Shown: piece by piece, positions 1 to 9,983 of the stretch
Layout of the letters: every line of letters begins with the position of its first letter
Numbering within the stretch: position 1 is the first letter of the stretch
NCBI RefSeq assembly: GCF_900095735.1
Contig: NZ_FNLO01000004.1
Span: 186,001 to 250,000, forward strand
Source: Chitinasiproducens palmae
Lineage (GTDB): Bacteria; Pseudomonadota; Gammaproteobacteria; Burkholderiales; Burkholderiaceae
Direction of reading: 5' to 3'
DNA: 64,000 nucleotides
The notes under the pieces: generated by a model
What the model was told of the DNA's origin: nothing
Database searches by the model: none
Seen by the model: the letters and a program-made list of their open reading frames with translations, nothing else
Program-made: the position numbers and the translations under genes

Positions 1-50
1 TGCCGGTCGCGTGCGACGAGATCGAAGCGCTGATGAGGGACGGGCAATGA
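1..50 (+). CDS. pepP: C-terminal end of an upstream gene, probably aminopeptidase P (partial)
   Basis: The window opens inside a reading frame that codes VACDEIEALM and ends at a TGA (48-50). This stop overlaps the ubiH ATG in an ATGA junction, so the two genes are translationally coupled. The EIEALM ending resembles the C terminus of Xaa-Pro aminopeptidase P, and pepP commonly precedes ubiH in proteobacteria. Only about 16 residues are visible, so the name rests mainly on gene order and is tentative. Confidence 0.55.
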   Translation, partial: PVACDEIEALMRDGQ

Positions 51-1369
51 GCCGCGCGCCGTTGCAAGATAATGGCGCCGACGACTTCGACGTGATCGTC
101 GTCGGCGCGGGACCGGTCGGGCTGGCGCTGTGCGGCTGGCTCGCGCAGCGGGGCGCGACCCGGCCGCTGTCGGTGGCACTGATCGATGCACGCCCGCGGG
201 CCGAAGCGCAGCAGGACCCGCGCGTGCTGGCGCTGTCCGAGGGCAGCCGCGGGCTGCTCGCGCCGCTCGGCTGGCCACGCGAGACGACGCCGATCACGCG
301 GATCCAGGTCAGTCAGCAGGGCCACTTCGGCCGCACGGTGATCGAGCGCGAACGCCACGGTCTCGACGCACTCGGCCACGTGGTGCGTTACGGCACGCTG
401 GCCGCGGCGCTGGCCGACGGCCTCGACCGGCTGGTCGCGCAGGGCGCGAACGTGACGCGGTTCGACGGCATGCGCGCGCTTGCCTACCGGCAGGACGATG
501 CGGGCGTGACCGTGCCGCTGGCCCCGACCGCCGCACTCGCCGCACCCGCCATTCAGCAGCCGGCCGCGCCGTCGCTGCGCGGGCGCGTCCTGGTCAGCGC
601 CGAAGGCGGCGTGTTCAGGCAGGACACCGGAGCGGATGCGGCATCCGGCGACGGCGACGCGCCGGGCGGCGTGCCGGCGCACCGCCCGGCGCATGGCCCC
701 ACGCGTGGCCCAACGCGTCGAGATTACCAGCAGACCGCGCTGATCGCGCGGGTGAACTGCTCGCGCCCGGCGCACGGCGTGGCGTTCGAACGCTTCACCG
801 GCAGCGGACCGCTGGCGCTGCTGCCGTTCGAGCACAGCGGCGCACCCGCCGCGGACTATGCATTGGTCTGGTGCGCGGCGCCCGACGTGACCGCGCGCCG
901 TCTCGCCAGCGACGACGCGACGCTGCTCACCGAGCTCGCCGACGCGTTCGGCGGCCCGTTCGGCGCGCTGGGCCGCTTCACGTCGATCGAAGGACGGGCG
1001 AGCTTTGCGCTTGGCATGCAGATCGGCGACGTGCTGCGCGACCGGCGCGTCGCGGCGATCGGCAACGCCGCGCAGATTCTGCACCCGGTGGCCGGCCAGG
1101 GGCTGAATCTCGGGCTGCGCGACGCCCGCACGCTGGCCGACGCGCTGGCCCATCTCGGCGCGACGCCCGAGGCGCTTGCCGACCTGGCGCGCCGGCGCCG
1201 CGTCGATCGCGGCCTGACGTCCTCGCTGACCGATTGGCTGGCCCGCGGCTTCCTCGACAGCGCCGGCCCGGTTGCGGTCCTGCGCGGCCTCGGCCTGCAG
1301 GCGCTGGACGTGCTGCCGGGCGCCAAGACCGCCTTCGTGCGGCAGATGATCTTCGGCGCACGCCGTTGA
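47..1369 (+). CDS. ubiH: UbiH/VisC-family FAD-dependent ubiquinone biosynthesis hydroxylase
   Basis: A 440-residue flavoprotein monooxygenase expected to hydroxylate the polyprenylated ring in ubiquinone biosynthesis. The N-terminal dinucleotide-binding motif VVGAGPVGLALCG lies near residues 20-32. The second FAD motif appears as IGNAAQILHPVAGQG near residue 345, where many homologues have GDAAH; I believe this variant is common in Burkholderiaceae. Residues about 205-230 form a His/Pro/Arg-rich low-complexity insert (AHGPTRGPTR), from a short imperfect 12-bp repeat. The ATG at 47 is chosen over 11 because it overlaps the upstream stop and has a purine-rich stretch before it. UbiH, UbiF and VisC are hard to separate by eye, so the exact ring position hydroxylated is uncertain. 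Confidence 0.85.
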   Translation: MSRAPLQDNGADDFDVIVVGAGPVGLALCGWLAQRGATRPLSVALIDARPRAEAQQDPRVLALSEGSRGLLAPLGWPRETTPITRIQVSQQGHFGRTVIERERHGLDALGHVVRYGTLAAALADGLDRLVAQGANVTRFDGMRALAYRQDDAGVTVPLAPTAALAAPAIQQPAAPSLRGRVLVSAEGGVFRQDTGADAASGDGDAPGGVPAHRPAHGPTRGPTRRDYQQTALIARVNCSRPAHGVAFERFTGSGPLALLPFEHSGAPAADYALVWCAAPDVTARRLASDDATLLTELADAFGGPFGALGRFTSIEGRASFALGMQIGDVLRDRRVAAIGNAAQILHPVAGQGLNLGLRDARTLADALAHLGATPEALADLARRRRVDRGLTSSLTDWLARGFLDSAGPVAVLRGLGLQALDVLPGAKTAFVRQMIFGARR

Positions 1370-1574
1370 GCCGGGCCAGACCGACGGCGGCGGCCGGGCC
1401 CGGGCGTTGATCTAAAGCAACGACCGCGCACCGCCAGGCCGCGCGGCGCGGTCTACCCCCGCGTAAAAGGGCTAGAATGCTGATCTTCCGCCCGTTCCGA
1501 CCGGCCCGTCAGCGCGCCGCGCTCGGCAGCCGCCGCTCCGGCCTTGCAGGCCGTTACGTCACACCGATCTTCCG

Positions 1575-2690
1575 ATGTCGCTGTCCCCGCCCCCGCCCCG
1601 TATCGGCCCGCATTCGTTGCGCAATGGCCTGTTCGTTGCACCGATGGCCGGTGTCACGGACCGGCCCTTCCGCCAGTTGTGCAAGACGCTCGGCGCCGGC
1701 TACGCGGTGTCGGAGATGGTCGCGTCCAATGCCCAGCTGTGGCGCAGCGACAAGACGCTGCGCCGCGCCAATCATGACGGCGAGGTCGCGCCGATCGCGG
1801 TGCAGATCGCCGGCGCCGATCCCGCGATGATGGCCGAGGCGGCCCGGCACAACGTCGCGAACGGCGCGCAGATCATCGACATCAACATGGGCTGCCCGGC
1901 CAAGAAGGTCTGCAACGTGGCGGCCGGCTCGGCGCTGCTGCAGAACGAGCCGCTGGTGGTCCGCATCGTCGAGGCGGTGGTGGCCGCGGTCGGCACCGGC
2001 CCCGACGCGGTGCCGGTGACGCTGAAGATCCGGACTGGCTGGGACCGCGCGAACCGCAATGCGGTTCGCGTCGCGCGCCTGGCGGAGTCCGCCGGCATCG
2101 CAATGCTGACCGTGCACGGACGCACGCGCGCCGATCTGTACAAGGGCGAGGCGGAATACGAGACGATCGCGGCGGTCAAGCAGTCGGTAGGCATCCCGGT
2201 GGTGGCCAACGGCGACATCGATTCCCCGGAGAAGGCACGCGTGGTACTCGCGGCCACCGGCGCGGACGCATTGATGATCGGCCGCGCCGCGCAGGGCCGC
2301 CCCTGGCTGTTTCGCGAGATCGACCATTTCCTGCGCACCGGCGAACGTCTGCCCGCGCCGGAAGTCGCGGAGATCCAGGCGATCATGAATCATCACCTGG
2401 CCGATCATTATGCGTTCTATGGCGAATTCACCGGGGTTCGCACTGCGCGCAAGCATATCGGCTGGTACACTCGCGCTCTCGCCGGCAGCCAGGCCTTTCG
2501 GCACCGGCTCAACACGCTCGACAGCACGCGCGAGCAGTTGGCTGCCGTCAACCAGTTCTTCGACGAACAGAGAGCGCTGTCCGATCGCCTGATCTACGCG
2601 GCGGGCGACGGCGACGAAGCGGGCGAACCCCATGCGCCCGCCCCCGTCGCCGACGACGAGAACTGTTCAACCGACCGACTAGCGGCATGA
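1575..2690 (+). CDS. dusB: tRNA-dihydrouridine synthase B
   Basis: A 371-residue FMN enzyme that reduces uridine to dihydrouridine in the tRNA D-loop. It starts with the TIM-barrel signature MAGVTDRPFR (about residues 23-32). The active-site segment MGCPAKKVCNVAAGSALL contains the catalytic Cys (KKVC). FMN phosphate-binding segments VVANGDI and ALMIGRAAQGRPW follow. Length and motifs match DusB. The stop overlaps the fis ATG (ATGA), the dusB-fis operon typical of beta- and gammaproteobacteria, which gives strong support. The 205 bp upstream of dusB contain a TAGAAT at 1473 but no convincing -35. Confidence 0.95.
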   Translation: MSLSPPPPRIGPHSLRNGLFVAPMAGVTDRPFRQLCKTLGAGYAVSEMVASNAQLWRSDKTLRRANHDGEVAPIAVQIAGADPAMMAEAARHNVANGAQIIDINMGCPAKKVCNVAAGSALLQNEPLVVRIVEAVVAAVGTGPDAVPVTLKIRTGWDRANRNAVRVARLAESAGIAMLTVHGRTRADLYKGEAEYETIAAVKQSVGIPVVANGDIDSPEKARVVLAATGADALMIGRAAQGRPWLFREIDHFLRTGERLPAPEVAEIQAIMNHHLADHYAFYGEFTGVRTARKHIGWYTRALAGSQAFRHRLNTLDSTREQLAAVNQFFDEQRALSDRLIYAAGDGDEAGEPHAPAPVADDENCSTDRLAA

Positions 2691-2920
2691 GCAAGAACCA
2701 CATCGAACAATGCGTGCGCGACAGCCTGGACGCGTATTTCCGCGACCTGGGCGGGTCGGCGCCGCACGACATCTACGAGATGATCATCTCCTGCGTCGAG
2801 AAGCCGATGCTGGAGACCGTCCTGCAGCGCGCCGAGGGCAACCAGTCGCTCGCGGCGGAATTCCTGGGCATCAACCGCAACACCTTGCGCAAGAAGCTTC
2901 AGCAGCATCAACTGCTGTAA
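2687..2920 (+). CDS. fis: DNA-binding protein Fis
   Basis: A 77-residue nucleoid-associated protein of the short beta-proteobacterial form (E. coli Fis is 98 residues and has a longer N-terminal beta-hairpin arm). The C-terminal helix-turn-helix reads [20 protein letters not shown] (about 51-70), essentially the Fis/NtrC-type signature. It bends DNA and modulates rRNA, recombination and global transcription. Translation is coupled to dusB through the ATGA overlap. A perfect 28-bp palindrome lies 12 bp after the stop. Confidence 0.96.
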   Translation: MSKNHIEQCVRDSLDAYFRDLGGSAPHDIYEMIISCVEKPMLETVLQRAEGNQSLAAEFLGINRNTLRKKLQQHQLL

Positions 2921-2932
2921 AACGGTCACGGC

Positions 2933-2960
2933 GCGCTTGCCGGCCCGGGCCGGCAAGCGC
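2933..2960. repeat. perfect 28-bp palindrome after fis
   Basis: Two 14-base arms, GCGCTTGCCGGCCC and its exact complement, meet with no spacer. The palindrome sits 12 bp after the fis stop and about 120 bp before purH. In RNA it would form a very stable hairpin, but no U-tract follows. It is therefore more likely an mRNA-stabilising or rho-assisted element than a classical intrinsic terminator. Confidence 0.6.
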
Positions 2961-3080
2961 CGGCCAGGCTGTCCGCACCGCACGCCGTCCCCTCGCCCGT
3001 CATCGGCCCTTCATCGACTTTCCTCGGACCGCCCGGCCTCCTGCCCGTCCGGTCCGCCATTGCGTCGCGATTTCCTCATC

Positions 3081-4664
3081 ATGATCAAGCAAGCGCTTCT
3101 TTCCGTTTCCGACAAGACCGGCGTCGTCGATTTCGCCCGTGAACTCGACGCACTCGGCATCAAGCTGCTGTCGACCGGCGGCACGGCGAAACTGCTGGCC
3201 GAGGCGGGCCTGCCGGTCACCGAAGTGGCCGATTACACCGGCTTCCCGGAAATGCTCGACGGACGCGTGAAGACGCTGCATCCCAAGGTGCATGGCGGCA
3301 TCCTGGCGCGGCGCGACCTGCCCGCGCACATGGCCGCGCTGGCCGAGCACGACATTCCGACCATCGACCTGCTGGTGGTCAACCTGTATCCGTTCCGCGA
3401 GACCATCGCGCGCGACGACTGCACGCTGGCCGAGGCGATCGAGAACATCGACATCGGCGGCCCGACGATGCTGCGCTCGGCCGCGAAGAATCACCGCGAC
3501 GTCACGGTCGTGGTCGACCCGAGCGACTACCAGCCGGTGCTCGACGAGCTGCGCGCGAACGCGCGCACCGTGTCGTACGCGACCAACTTCCGCCTCGCCA
3601 GCAAGGTGTTCGCCCATACCGCGCAGTACGACGGCGCGATCACCAATTACCTGACCAGCCTCGGCGACACGCTCGACCACGGCCAGCGCAGCGCCTACCC
3701 GGCAACCCTGAACCTGGCCTTCGACAAGGTGCAGGACCTGCGCTACGGCGAGAATCCGCACCAGAGCGCGGCGTTCTACCGCGATCTGGCCGCGCCGGCC
3801 GGCGCGCTCGCCAACTACCGCCAACTGCAGGGCAAGGAACTGTCGTACAACAACCTGGCCGACGCCGACGCCGCCTGGGAGTGCGTGAAGACGTTCCCGC
3901 GCGACGCGGGCGCCAACGCGGCCGCCTGCGTGATCATCAAGCATGCGAACCCATGCGGCGTCGCGCAGGGCGCCACGCCGCTGGAAGCCTACGAGAAGGC
4001 CTTCCAGACCGATTCGACCTCCGCGTTCGGCGGCATCATCGCGTTCAACAGCGAACTCGACGAAGCGGGCGCGCAGGCCGTGGCCCGCCAGTTCGTCGAG
4101 GTGCTGATCGCCCCGGCCTTCAGCGACGCTGCGCGCGCCGTCTTCGCCGGCAAGCAGAACGTCCGCCTGCTGGAGATCCCGCTGGGCGCCGAAGCGCACG
4201 GCTTCGACCTGAAGCGCATCGGCGGCGGCCTCCTGGTGCAGAGCCCGGACGCGAAGAATGTCCTGCCGCACGAGCTGCGCGTGGTCACCCGCCGCCATCC
4301 GACGCCCAAGGAAATGGACGACCTGCTGTTCGCCTGGCGCGTCGCGAAATTCGTGAAGTCGAACGCGATCGTGTTCTGCGGCGGCGGCATGACGCTGGGC
4401 GTCGGCGCCGGCCAGATGAGCCGGGTCGATTCGGCCCGCATCGCGGCGATCAAGGCGGCACAGGCGAACCTGTCGCTGACCGGTTCGGCGGTTGCCTCCG
4501 ACGCGTTCTTCCCGTTCCGCGACGGCCTGGACGTCGTCATCGACGCCGGCGCGTCGTGCGTGATCCAGCCGGGCGGCTCGATGCGCGACGCCGAGGTGAT
4601 CGAAGCGGCGGACGAGCGCAACGTCGCGATGGTGCTGACCGGCACCCGCCACTTCCGGCATTGA
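3081..4664 (+). CDS. purH: Bifunctional AICAR formyltransferase / IMP cyclohydrolase
   Basis: A 527-residue enzyme catalysing the last two steps of de novo purine synthesis, AICAR to FAICAR to IMP. The N-terminal cyclohydrolase domain shows [12 protein letters not shown] (residues 3-14) and STGGTAKLL. The C-terminal formyltransferase domain carries [11 protein letters not shown], with the catalytic Lys-His pair, and the [11 protein letters not shown] segment. The ATG at 3081 gives the expected N terminus; the frame is open upstream to 2937, but that part is low-complexity and unlike the family. It lies 160 bp after fis, which is the usual order in Burkholderiaceae. Confidence 0.97.
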   Translation: MIKQALLSVSDKTGVVDFARELDALGIKLLSTGGTAKLLAEAGLPVTEVADYTGFPEMLDGRVKTLHPKVHGGILARRDLPAHMAALAEHDIPTIDLLVVNLYPFRETIARDDCTLAEAIENIDIGGPTMLRSAAKNHRDVTVVVDPSDYQPVLDELRANARTVSYATNFRLASKVFAHTAQYDGAITNYLTSLGDTLDHGQRSAYPATLNLAFDKVQDLRYGENPHQSAAFYRDLAAPAGALANYRQLQGKELSYNNLADADAAWECVKTFPRDAGANAAACVIIKHANPCGVAQGATPLEAYEKAFQTDSTSAFGGIIAFNSELDEAGAQAVARQFVEVLIAPAFSDAARAVFAGKQNVRLLEIPLGAEAHGFDLKRIGGGLLVQSPDAKNVLPHELRVVTRRHPTPKEMDDLLFAWRVAKFVKSNAIVFCGGGMTLGVGAGQMSRVDSARIAAIKAAQANLSLTGSAVASDAFFPFRDGLDVVIDAGASCVIQPGGSMRDAEVIEAADERNVAMVLTGTRHFRH

Positions 4665-4695
4665 GCACGCGGCCTCGCGTGCGAACGGTGAGGCT

Positions 4696-5286
4696 ATGCG
4701 CCTGAACCCAAGCCCGAGCCCCAGCGCCGTCGCCGCGCCGGTGCGCATCATCGGCATCGATCCGGGCCTGCGCGTCACCGGCTTTGGCGTGATCGACAAG
4801 CAGGGCCAGCAGCTCGCCTACGTCGCGAGCGGCGTGATCCGCAGCGGCGACGGCGACCTGCCGACCCGGCTCGGCGTGTTGTACCGCGGCATCCGCACGC
4901 TGCTCGACGAACACCGGCCCGACATGGCGGCGATCGAGCAGGTGTTCGTCAACGTCAATCCGCAGTCGACACTGCTGCTCGGCCAGGCGCGCGGCGCGGC
5001 GCTGTGTGCGCTGGTCAGCGCCGAGATTCCGATCAGCGAATACACGCCGATGCAGCTCAAGCAGGCCGTGGTCGGCACCGGCCGCGCCGGCAAGGAGCAG
5101 GTGCAGGCGATGGTCACGCGTCTGCTGCGCCTGAACGGCATGCCCAGCACCGATGCCGCCGACGCGTTGGGCGTGGCGATCTGTCATGCCCACGGCGGTA
5201 CCATGCTGGGTGCGCTTGGCGAGGCGGCTGGCCCGCTGGCGGCGCGCCGCGCGGTGCGGGTCCGGCGTGGCCGGCTGATCGGCTGA
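4696..5286 (+). CDS. ruvC: Crossover junction endodeoxyribonuclease RuvC
   Basis: The Holliday junction resolvase. It has the RNase H-like fold acidic residues: Asp in [12 protein letters not shown], Glu in [11 protein letters not shown], and the Asp pair in [14 protein letters not shown]. At 196 residues it is slightly longer than E. coli RuvC (173) because of a 15-residue Pro/Ser-rich N-terminal extension and a basic C-terminal tail. The ATG at 4696 has GGTGAGG just upstream; a GTG at 4741 (coding VRIIGIDPG) would give the canonical N terminus and is a real alternative. It is followed 92 bp later by ruvA. Confidence 0.95.
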   Translation: MRLNPSPSPSAVAAPVRIIGIDPGLRVTGFGVIDKQGQQLAYVASGVIRSGDGDLPTRLGVLYRGIRTLLDEHRPDMAAIEQVFVNVNPQSTLLLGQARGAALCALVSAEIPISEYTPMQLKQAVVGTGRAGKEQVQAMVTRLLRLNGMPSTDAADALGVAICHAHGGTMLGALGEAAGPLAARRAVRVRRGRLIG

Positions 5287-5378
5287 CCTGTCGACGGGCC
5301 ACGTCCAGCGCCGCCGGCTGCCGGTCCGACAGCCTTCCTACCGAACGCATTTCTCCCCTCAACCCGCTTCCTCTCGCC

Positions 5379-5957
5379 ATGATCGGTCGAATCGCCGGCA
5401 TCCTGCTTGAAAAGAATCCGCCGCGCCTGCTGGTCGACTGCGCCGGCGTCGGCTACGAAGTCGACGTGCCGATGAGCACCTTCTACAACCTGCCGCACAC
5501 CGGCGAGCGCGTGATCCTGCTGACCCAGCAGATCGTGAGGGAAGACGCGCACCTGCTGTTCGGCTTTCTGAGCGCGGACGAACGCACCGCTTTCCGCGAG
5601 TTGCTGAAGATCACGGGCGTCGGCGCGCGGATGGCGCTGGCCGTGCTGTCCGGCATGAGCGTCGGCGAGCTGGCGCAGGCGGTCACACTGCAGGACGCGG
5701 CGCGGCTGACCCGGGTGCCGGGCATCGGCAAGAAGACCGCCGAGCGGCTGCTGCTCGAACTGAAGGGCCGGCTTGGCGCCGAGCTCGGCAGCGCGGGCGC
5801 CGCCTCCACATCCGAACACGCCACCGACGTGGTCAATGCCCTGCTCGCCCTTGGCTACTCGGAAAAGGAAGCACTCAACGCGATCAAGGCGCTGCCGCCC
5901 GGCTGCGGTGTCAGCGAGGGCATCAAGATCGCGCTGAAGCTGCTGTCCAAGGGCTGA
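5379..5957 (+). CDS. ruvA: Holliday junction branch migration protein RuvA
   Basis: A 192-residue DNA-binding subunit of the RuvAB branch migration motor; it forms tetramers on the junction. Visible are the N-terminal OB-fold start [20 protein letters not shown], the tandem helix-hairpin-helix motifs ([14 protein letters not shown] and [19 protein letters not shown]), and the C-terminal domain [20 protein letters not shown] that contacts RuvB. The start is the only ATG giving the family N terminus. Unusually, its partner ruvB does not follow directly: an exporter gene intervenes. Confidence 0.97.
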   Translation: MIGRIAGILLEKNPPRLLVDCAGVGYEVDVPMSTFYNLPHTGERVILLTQQIVREDAHLLFGFLSADERTAFRELLKITGVGARMALAVLSGMSVGELAQAVTLQDAARLTRVPGIGKKTAERLLLELKGRLGAELGSAGAASTSEHATDVVNALLALGYSEKEALNAIKALPPGCGVSEGIKIALKLLSKG

Positions 5958-6059
5958 CAGGCGGCGCGACTGCACCGGTCGGCCGACCGTGACAGTCCGG
6001 CGCCGCCGCGCCATGTGCATGCATGGCACCGTGCGCCGATGCGGCGCACGATCGGGGCC

Positions 6060-7016
6060 ATGACGACCGACCGCCCCTCCACTCGATCGGCCGGCAGCGC
6101 TTGGTGGAACGGCCTGCTCGGCATTGCGATCTTCAGCGCCTCGCTGCCGGCGACCCGCATCGCCGTCGCGTCGCTCGATCCCTTCTTCCTGAGCGCGGCC
6201 CGCGCCGCGATCGCCGGCGTGCTGGCCTTGCTGCTGCTGCGCGTGAATCGCACGCCGCTGCCGCAACGCGCCGACGTGCCGGGGCTGGCGGTCACCGCGC
6301 TCGGCTGCGTGCTCGGCTTTCCACTGTGCACAGCCCTTGCGCTGCGCTATGTCGACTCCGCGCATGCGATCGTCTTCACCGGCCTGCTGCCGGTGATGAC
6401 CGCGATCTTCGGCGTGCTGCGCGCCCATGACCGTCCCCGTCCGCTGTTCTGGATCGGCTCGCTGGCCGGCGCGGCGGTGATCGCGGCCTACATCCTGCGC
6501 GCCGGCGCGACGCTTTCGCCGCAGGGCGACGGCCTGATGCTGCTGGCAATCGTCGTCTGCGGGCTCGGCTACGCGGAAGGCGGCCGCCTGTCGCGCCGGC
6601 TCGGCGGCTGGCAGGTGATCTGCTGGGCGCTGGTGCTGTCGCTGCCGTTCGCCGTCGTGCTGGCGGTCTGGCTGTGGCCGGCCCACCTAGCGTCGGTGAC
6701 CTGGTCCGGTTGGGCCGCGCTCGGCTACGTGTCGCTGTTCAGCATGCTGATCGGCTTCGTGTTCTGGTATCGCGCGCTGGCATTGGGCGGCGTCGCCAGC
6801 ATCGGCCAGCTGCAGTTGCTGCAGCCGTTCATGGGGCTCGCGCTGGCCGCGCTGCTGCTGGGCGAACGCATCGAACCGGCGCTGCTCGGCGCCACGCTGC
6901 TGGTGGTGGCCTGTGTCGCGCTGGCGCGGCGCTACGCGGCACCGGCGCGCCCGTCGACAGCCGTCCGGCGGGTGCCGGATCGCGCCGCGGTCGGCGTACA
7001 ATCGGGGCATGATTGA
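6060..7016 (+). CDS. EamA/DMT-superfamily transporter inserted between ruvA and ruvB
   Basis: A predicted 318-residue inner-membrane protein with about ten hydrophobic helices in two EamA repeats (about 15-140 and 160-300). It belongs to the drug/metabolite transporter superfamily, many members of which export amino acids or metabolites; the substrate cannot be told. The ATG at 6060 ([12 protein letters not shown]) is preferred over 6015 because the extra residues are Arg/His-rich and non-hydrophobic. Its last 8 bases overlap the start of ruvB (stop at 7014-7016, ruvB ATG at 7009), so RuvB translation is probably coupled to it. Confidence 0.85.
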   Translation: MTTDRPSTRSAGSAWWNGLLGIAIFSASLPATRIAVASLDPFFLSAARAAIAGVLALLLLRVNRTPLPQRADVPGLAVTALGCVLGFPLCTALALRYVDSAHAIVFTGLLPVMTAIFGVLRAHDRPRPLFWIGSLAGAAVIAAYILRAGATLSPQGDGLMLLAIVVCGLGYAEGGRLSRRLGGWQVICWALVLSLPFAVVLAVWLWPAHLASVTWSGWAALGYVSLFSMLIGFVFWYRALALGGVASIGQLQLLQPFMGLALAALLLGERIEPALLGATLLVVACVALARRYAAPARPSTAVRRVPDRAAVGVQSGHD

Positions 7017-8073
7017 GACAGAAAAACTGGCGGGCGACCGGCTCGTCGCCGCGACCCCGGTCACGCGCAACGAGGAGGTGTTCGAGCGCGCCCTGCGGCC
7101 CCGGCAATTGGACGACTACGTCGGCCAGACCAAGGTCCGCGAGCAGCTCGAGATCTTCGTGCAGGCGGCCTCGCGCCGGCGCGAGGCGCTCGACCACGTC
7201 CTGCTGTTTGGGCCGCCCGGCCTCGGCAAGACGACGCTCGCGCACATCATCGCGCGTGAAATGGGTGTCAACCTGCGCCAGACCTCGGGCCCGGTGCTGG
7301 AGCGACCGGGCGATCTCGCGGCGCTGCTGACCAACCTCGAAGCCAACGACGTGCTGTTCATCGACGAGATCCACCGGCTCTCGCCGGTCGTCGAGGAAAT
7401 CCTGTATCCGGCGCTCGAGGACTACCAGATCGACATCATGATCGGCGAAGGACCGGCGGCGCGCAGCGTCAAGCTGGACCTGCAGCCGTTCACGCTGGTC
7501 GGCGCGACGACGCGGGCGGGCATGCTGACCAACCCGCTGCGCGACCGTTTCGGCATCGTCGCGCGGCTGGAGTTCTATACCGCCGACGAACTGGCGCGCA
7601 TCGTCGCGCGCTCCAGCGGCCTGCTGGGCGCGTCGATCGGCGAGGACGGCGCGCTCGAGATCGCGCGGCGCGCGCGCGGCACGCCGCGAATCGCGAACCG
7701 TCTGCTGCGGCGGGTCCGGGACTACGCGGAAGTGAAGGCCGACGGCCGCATCACCGGCCAGGTGGCCGACGCCGCGCTGAGCCTGCTGGACGTCGATCCG
7801 GCCGGCTTCGACCTGATGGACCGCAAGCTGCTGGAAGCGGTGCTGGAGAAGTTCGACGGCGGCCCGGTCGGCCTCGACAACCTCGCCGCCGCGATCGGCG
7901 AGGAACGCGACACGATCGAGGACGTGATCGAGCCTTTCCTGATCCAGCAAGGCTATCTGCAACGCACGCCGCGCGGCCGTATCGCGACGCTGCAGGCCTA
8001 CCGGCATTTCGGCATCGCGTCGCCGGAGCGCGCCCCCGTGCGCGATCTCTGGGACGCGTCGGCTTCCGAGTGA
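7009..8073 (+). CDS. ruvB: Holliday junction branch migration helicase RuvB
   Basis: A 354-residue AAA+ ATPase that drives branch migration with RuvA. Walker A is GPPGLGKTT, Walker B is [10 protein letters not shown], sensor 1 is GATTRAGML, and the arginine-finger/winged-helix region is [10 protein letters not shown] to the C terminus. The start [13 protein letters not shown] matches the family. It begins within the end of the EamA gene, so it must be read from the same transcript or from a promoter inside that gene. Confidence 0.97.
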   Translation: MIETEKLAGDRLVAATPVTRNEEVFERALRPRQLDDYVGQTKVREQLEIFVQAASRRREALDHVLLFGPPGLGKTTLAHIIAREMGVNLRQTSGPVLERPGDLAALLTNLEANDVLFIDEIHRLSPVVEEILYPALEDYQIDIMIGEGPAARSVKLDLQPFTLVGATTRAGMLTNPLRDRFGIVARLEFYTADELARIVARSSGLLGASIGEDGALEIARRARGTPRIANRLLRRVRDYAEVKADGRITGQVADAALSLLDVDPAGFDLMDRKLLEAVLEKFDGGPVGLDNLAAAIGEERDTIEDVIEPFLIQQGYLQRTPRGRIATLQAYRHFGIASPERAPVRDLWDASASE

Positions 8074-8083
8074 GCGTGCGGCA

Positions 8084-9016
8084 GTGCCCGGCAACGTCCT
8101 GACCGAACCCCTGCGCCGGCGCATCGCCGCGGCGGTGACGCGCCTGACGCACGATTCCCGAACCCGTATCGACTACAGCCAGCCGCCCGGCGACCCGGGG
8201 CTGTTCGGACCCGACGCGGTCTGCTGGCGCGTGCACGCGGACTTCGCGTCGATGCTCACCGGCGGCATCACGGCACTCCTGATGCAGGCGCTGCATCCGC
8301 TCGCCATGGCCGGCGTGTGGGACCACTCCCGCTTCCGCGAGGATCTGGCCGGACGCCTCGCCGGTACCGCGACCTTCGTCGCCGGCACCACCTTCGCGGC
8401 ACGCGCGGATGCGCTGGCGCTGATCGACACCGTCAAGCGGATCCATCAGCGAGTGGTCGGCGTTGCACCGGACGGACGGCCATACGCGGCCGACGACCCT
8501 GCGCTGCTGTGCTGGGTGCACGTGGCGGAGACCAGCAGCTTCCTCGCCGCCTATCTGCGCTACGTCGACCCGACGCTGTCGCCCGCCGACCAGGACCGCT
8601 ACTACGCCGAAACCGCGACCCTCGCCGAACGGCTGGGCGCGACCGACGTGCCGCGCTCCGTTGCCGCCGTGCGCGCCTATCTGGATGCGATGCGTCCCCA
8701 CCTGCTGGCCGACGCCCGCGCCGCCGAGGTGGTGCGCGTTGTGATGTCGGCGCCGCCGCCATCGCGGCTCGCCTGGCCGGTCAGCCGGCTGATTCTGAAC
8801 GCGGGCGTCGACCTGTTGCCCGCATGGGGGCAGACGATGCTCGGGCTGTCGCGCGGCGCGCGTCTCAGGGCCGCGGTAGTGCGGCCCGGCGTCCGGGCGA
8901 TTGGCCGGATCATGCGCTGGGCACTGATCCAGGGCATCTCGCGCCGCGCGCGGGCCCGCGTTGCGGGGGGCGCAAAGCCGGCCGACGATCCGGCTCGCCC
9001 CGCCTCGCCGGCCTAA
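8084..9016 (+). CDS. DUF2236 (MpaB/rubber-oxygenase-like) protein
   Basis: A 310-residue protein starting with GTG 11 bp after ruvB. The central region (GGITALLMQALHPLAMAGVW and RLAGTATFVAGTTFA) fits DUF2236, the family containing the heme-dependent latex-clearing oxygenase and fungal MpaB. In those proteins conserved His/Arg residues bind heme b; His in QALHPLAM and HRQ-like positions are candidates. The last ~40 residues are basic and low in complexity. Close spacing suggests co-transcription with ruvB. The substrate is unknown. Confidence 0.75.
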   Translation: MPGNVLTEPLRRRIAAAVTRLTHDSRTRIDYSQPPGDPGLFGPDAVCWRVHADFASMLTGGITALLMQALHPLAMAGVWDHSRFREDLAGRLAGTATFVAGTTFAARADALALIDTVKRIHQRVVGVAPDGRPYAADDPALLCWVHVAETSSFLAAYLRYVDPTLSPADQDRYYAETATLAERLGATDVPRSVAAVRAYLDAMRPHLLADARAAEVVRVVMSAPPPSRLAWPVSRLILNAGVDLLPAWGQTMLGLSRGARLRAAVVRPGVRAIGRIMRWALIQGISRRARARVAGGAKPADDPARPASPA

Positions 9017-9033
9017 GCCTGAGCCCGGTCCGG

Positions 9034-9088
9034 GCGCGGCTGGAGCGTGGCTGGAGCGCGGCTGGAGCGCGGCTTGAACGCGGCTCGA
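9034..9088. repeat. intergenic tandem array, 5 x 11 bp
   Basis: Five contiguous 11-bp units, GCGCGGCTGGA and near copies, differ at one to three positions. The array lies in the 268-bp gap where the DUF2236 gene (+) and the phosphatase gene (-) converge. Nothing else is recognisable in the gap: no hairpin with a U-tract was seen. Four other intergenic arrays in the window share the 11-bp period. Confidence 0.85.
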
Positions 9089-9284
9089 GGTCGGCATGCA
9101 CTCGAGTGGACGGGCGCCGCATGCCGCGCGACCGCCGCTGGTTGCGCGCCGTGCGGACGACAGGCACCGTTACGGCCCGCATCGCCATGAAGCGCGCTGC
9201 CGACCGCGAACGTCCCGAGCCCCCGCGCCGGAGCGCCGGAGCGCCGCTGTATCGTATGCGCCTGACCCGGCCGGACGCTTGACC

Positions 9285-9983
9285 TCAGCTGAAGCGGCGC
9301 AGCGAATCGTCCTCGGTACGCAGGTCGCCGAGATGCGCCACATCGGCCCAGGCCACCACGCGCGGTTGCCGCACGTCCCAGTCGAGTACGTTCACACTGG
9401 TATTGAGCAACAGATGGGTGCGTTCCGCGTCCAGCGGCATGCCGCTCGCATGCCGGTACGCGCAGTCAAGCACGCCGCCGTGCGCGACGCAGACGATGGC
9501 GTGCCCGGCATGCAGTCCAGCCAGGCGGTCGAGCGCCGCGACGATGCGCTGCGAGAACGCATGCTGCGATTCGCCGTCGATCGGCGCGAACGCCGGATCG
9601 CGAGCGCGCCAGCGCGCGAAGTCCTCCGGGTACTGCGCGGCGATGCTGTCCGCATCGCCCCCCTGGAACGCACCGTAATTGCGTTCGCGCAACTCGGGCG
9701 TCGTATGGACCGGCAGGCCCAGTGCCGCGGCGAGCGGCGCGGCCGTCGCACTGGCGCGACTCAGATCGCTCGAGTAGACGGCCACGATCGGACCACTGAC
9801 GCCTGGCAGCGGCGCGGCGTCGGCGCCGAAGCGGCGCGCCAGTTCCTCGGCCTGTTGACGGCCCAGCGCCGACAGCGGGATGTCGAGCTGCCCCTGGATC
9901 CGCTTGATGCGGTTCCAGTCGGTCTCGCCGTGGCGGACCAGCACGATGGTCGCGCGGTCGGACGCGGACGGCTTGCTGTTCAT
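9285..9983 (-). CDS. Histidine phosphatase family protein (phosphoglycerate mutase-like)
   Basis: A 232-residue member of the branch 1 histidine phosphatases. The catalytic RHGETDWN (phospho-His and the adjacent Arg) is at about residues 17-24, followed by [14 protein letters not shown] second catalytic Arg/His region is [10 protein letters not shown] and the late VCVAHGGVL. It could be a cofactor-dependent phosphoglycerate mutase-like phosphatase, a GpmB homologue or an alpha-ribazole phosphatase type; the family alone does not decide. Its ATG overlaps the dtd stop by 4 bp (ATGA), so it is the third gene of tyrS-dtd-phosphatase. Confidence 0.88.
   Translation of the reverse strand: MNSKPSASDRATIVLVRHGETDWNRIKRIQGQLDIPLSALGRQQAEELARRFGADAAPLPGVSGPIVAVYSSDLSRASATAAPLAAALGLPVHTTPELRERNYGAFQGGDADSIAAQYPEDFARWRARDPAFAPIDGESQHAFSQRIVAALDRLAGLHAGHAIVCVAHGGVLDCAYRHASGMPLDAERTHLLLNTSVNVLDWDVRQPRVVAWADVAHLGDLRTEDDSLRRFS

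Noticed and set aside
1035-1110. UbiH FAD motif with Asn and Gln (GNAAQ) instead of GDAAH taken as an inactive enzyme
   Set aside because: The variant is, as far as I know, usual in Burkholderiaceae UbiH proteins, and the rest of the fold is intact.
2937-3080. Longer PurH start at 2937
   Set aside because: It would begin within the palindrome and add Arg/Pro-rich residues absent from the family.
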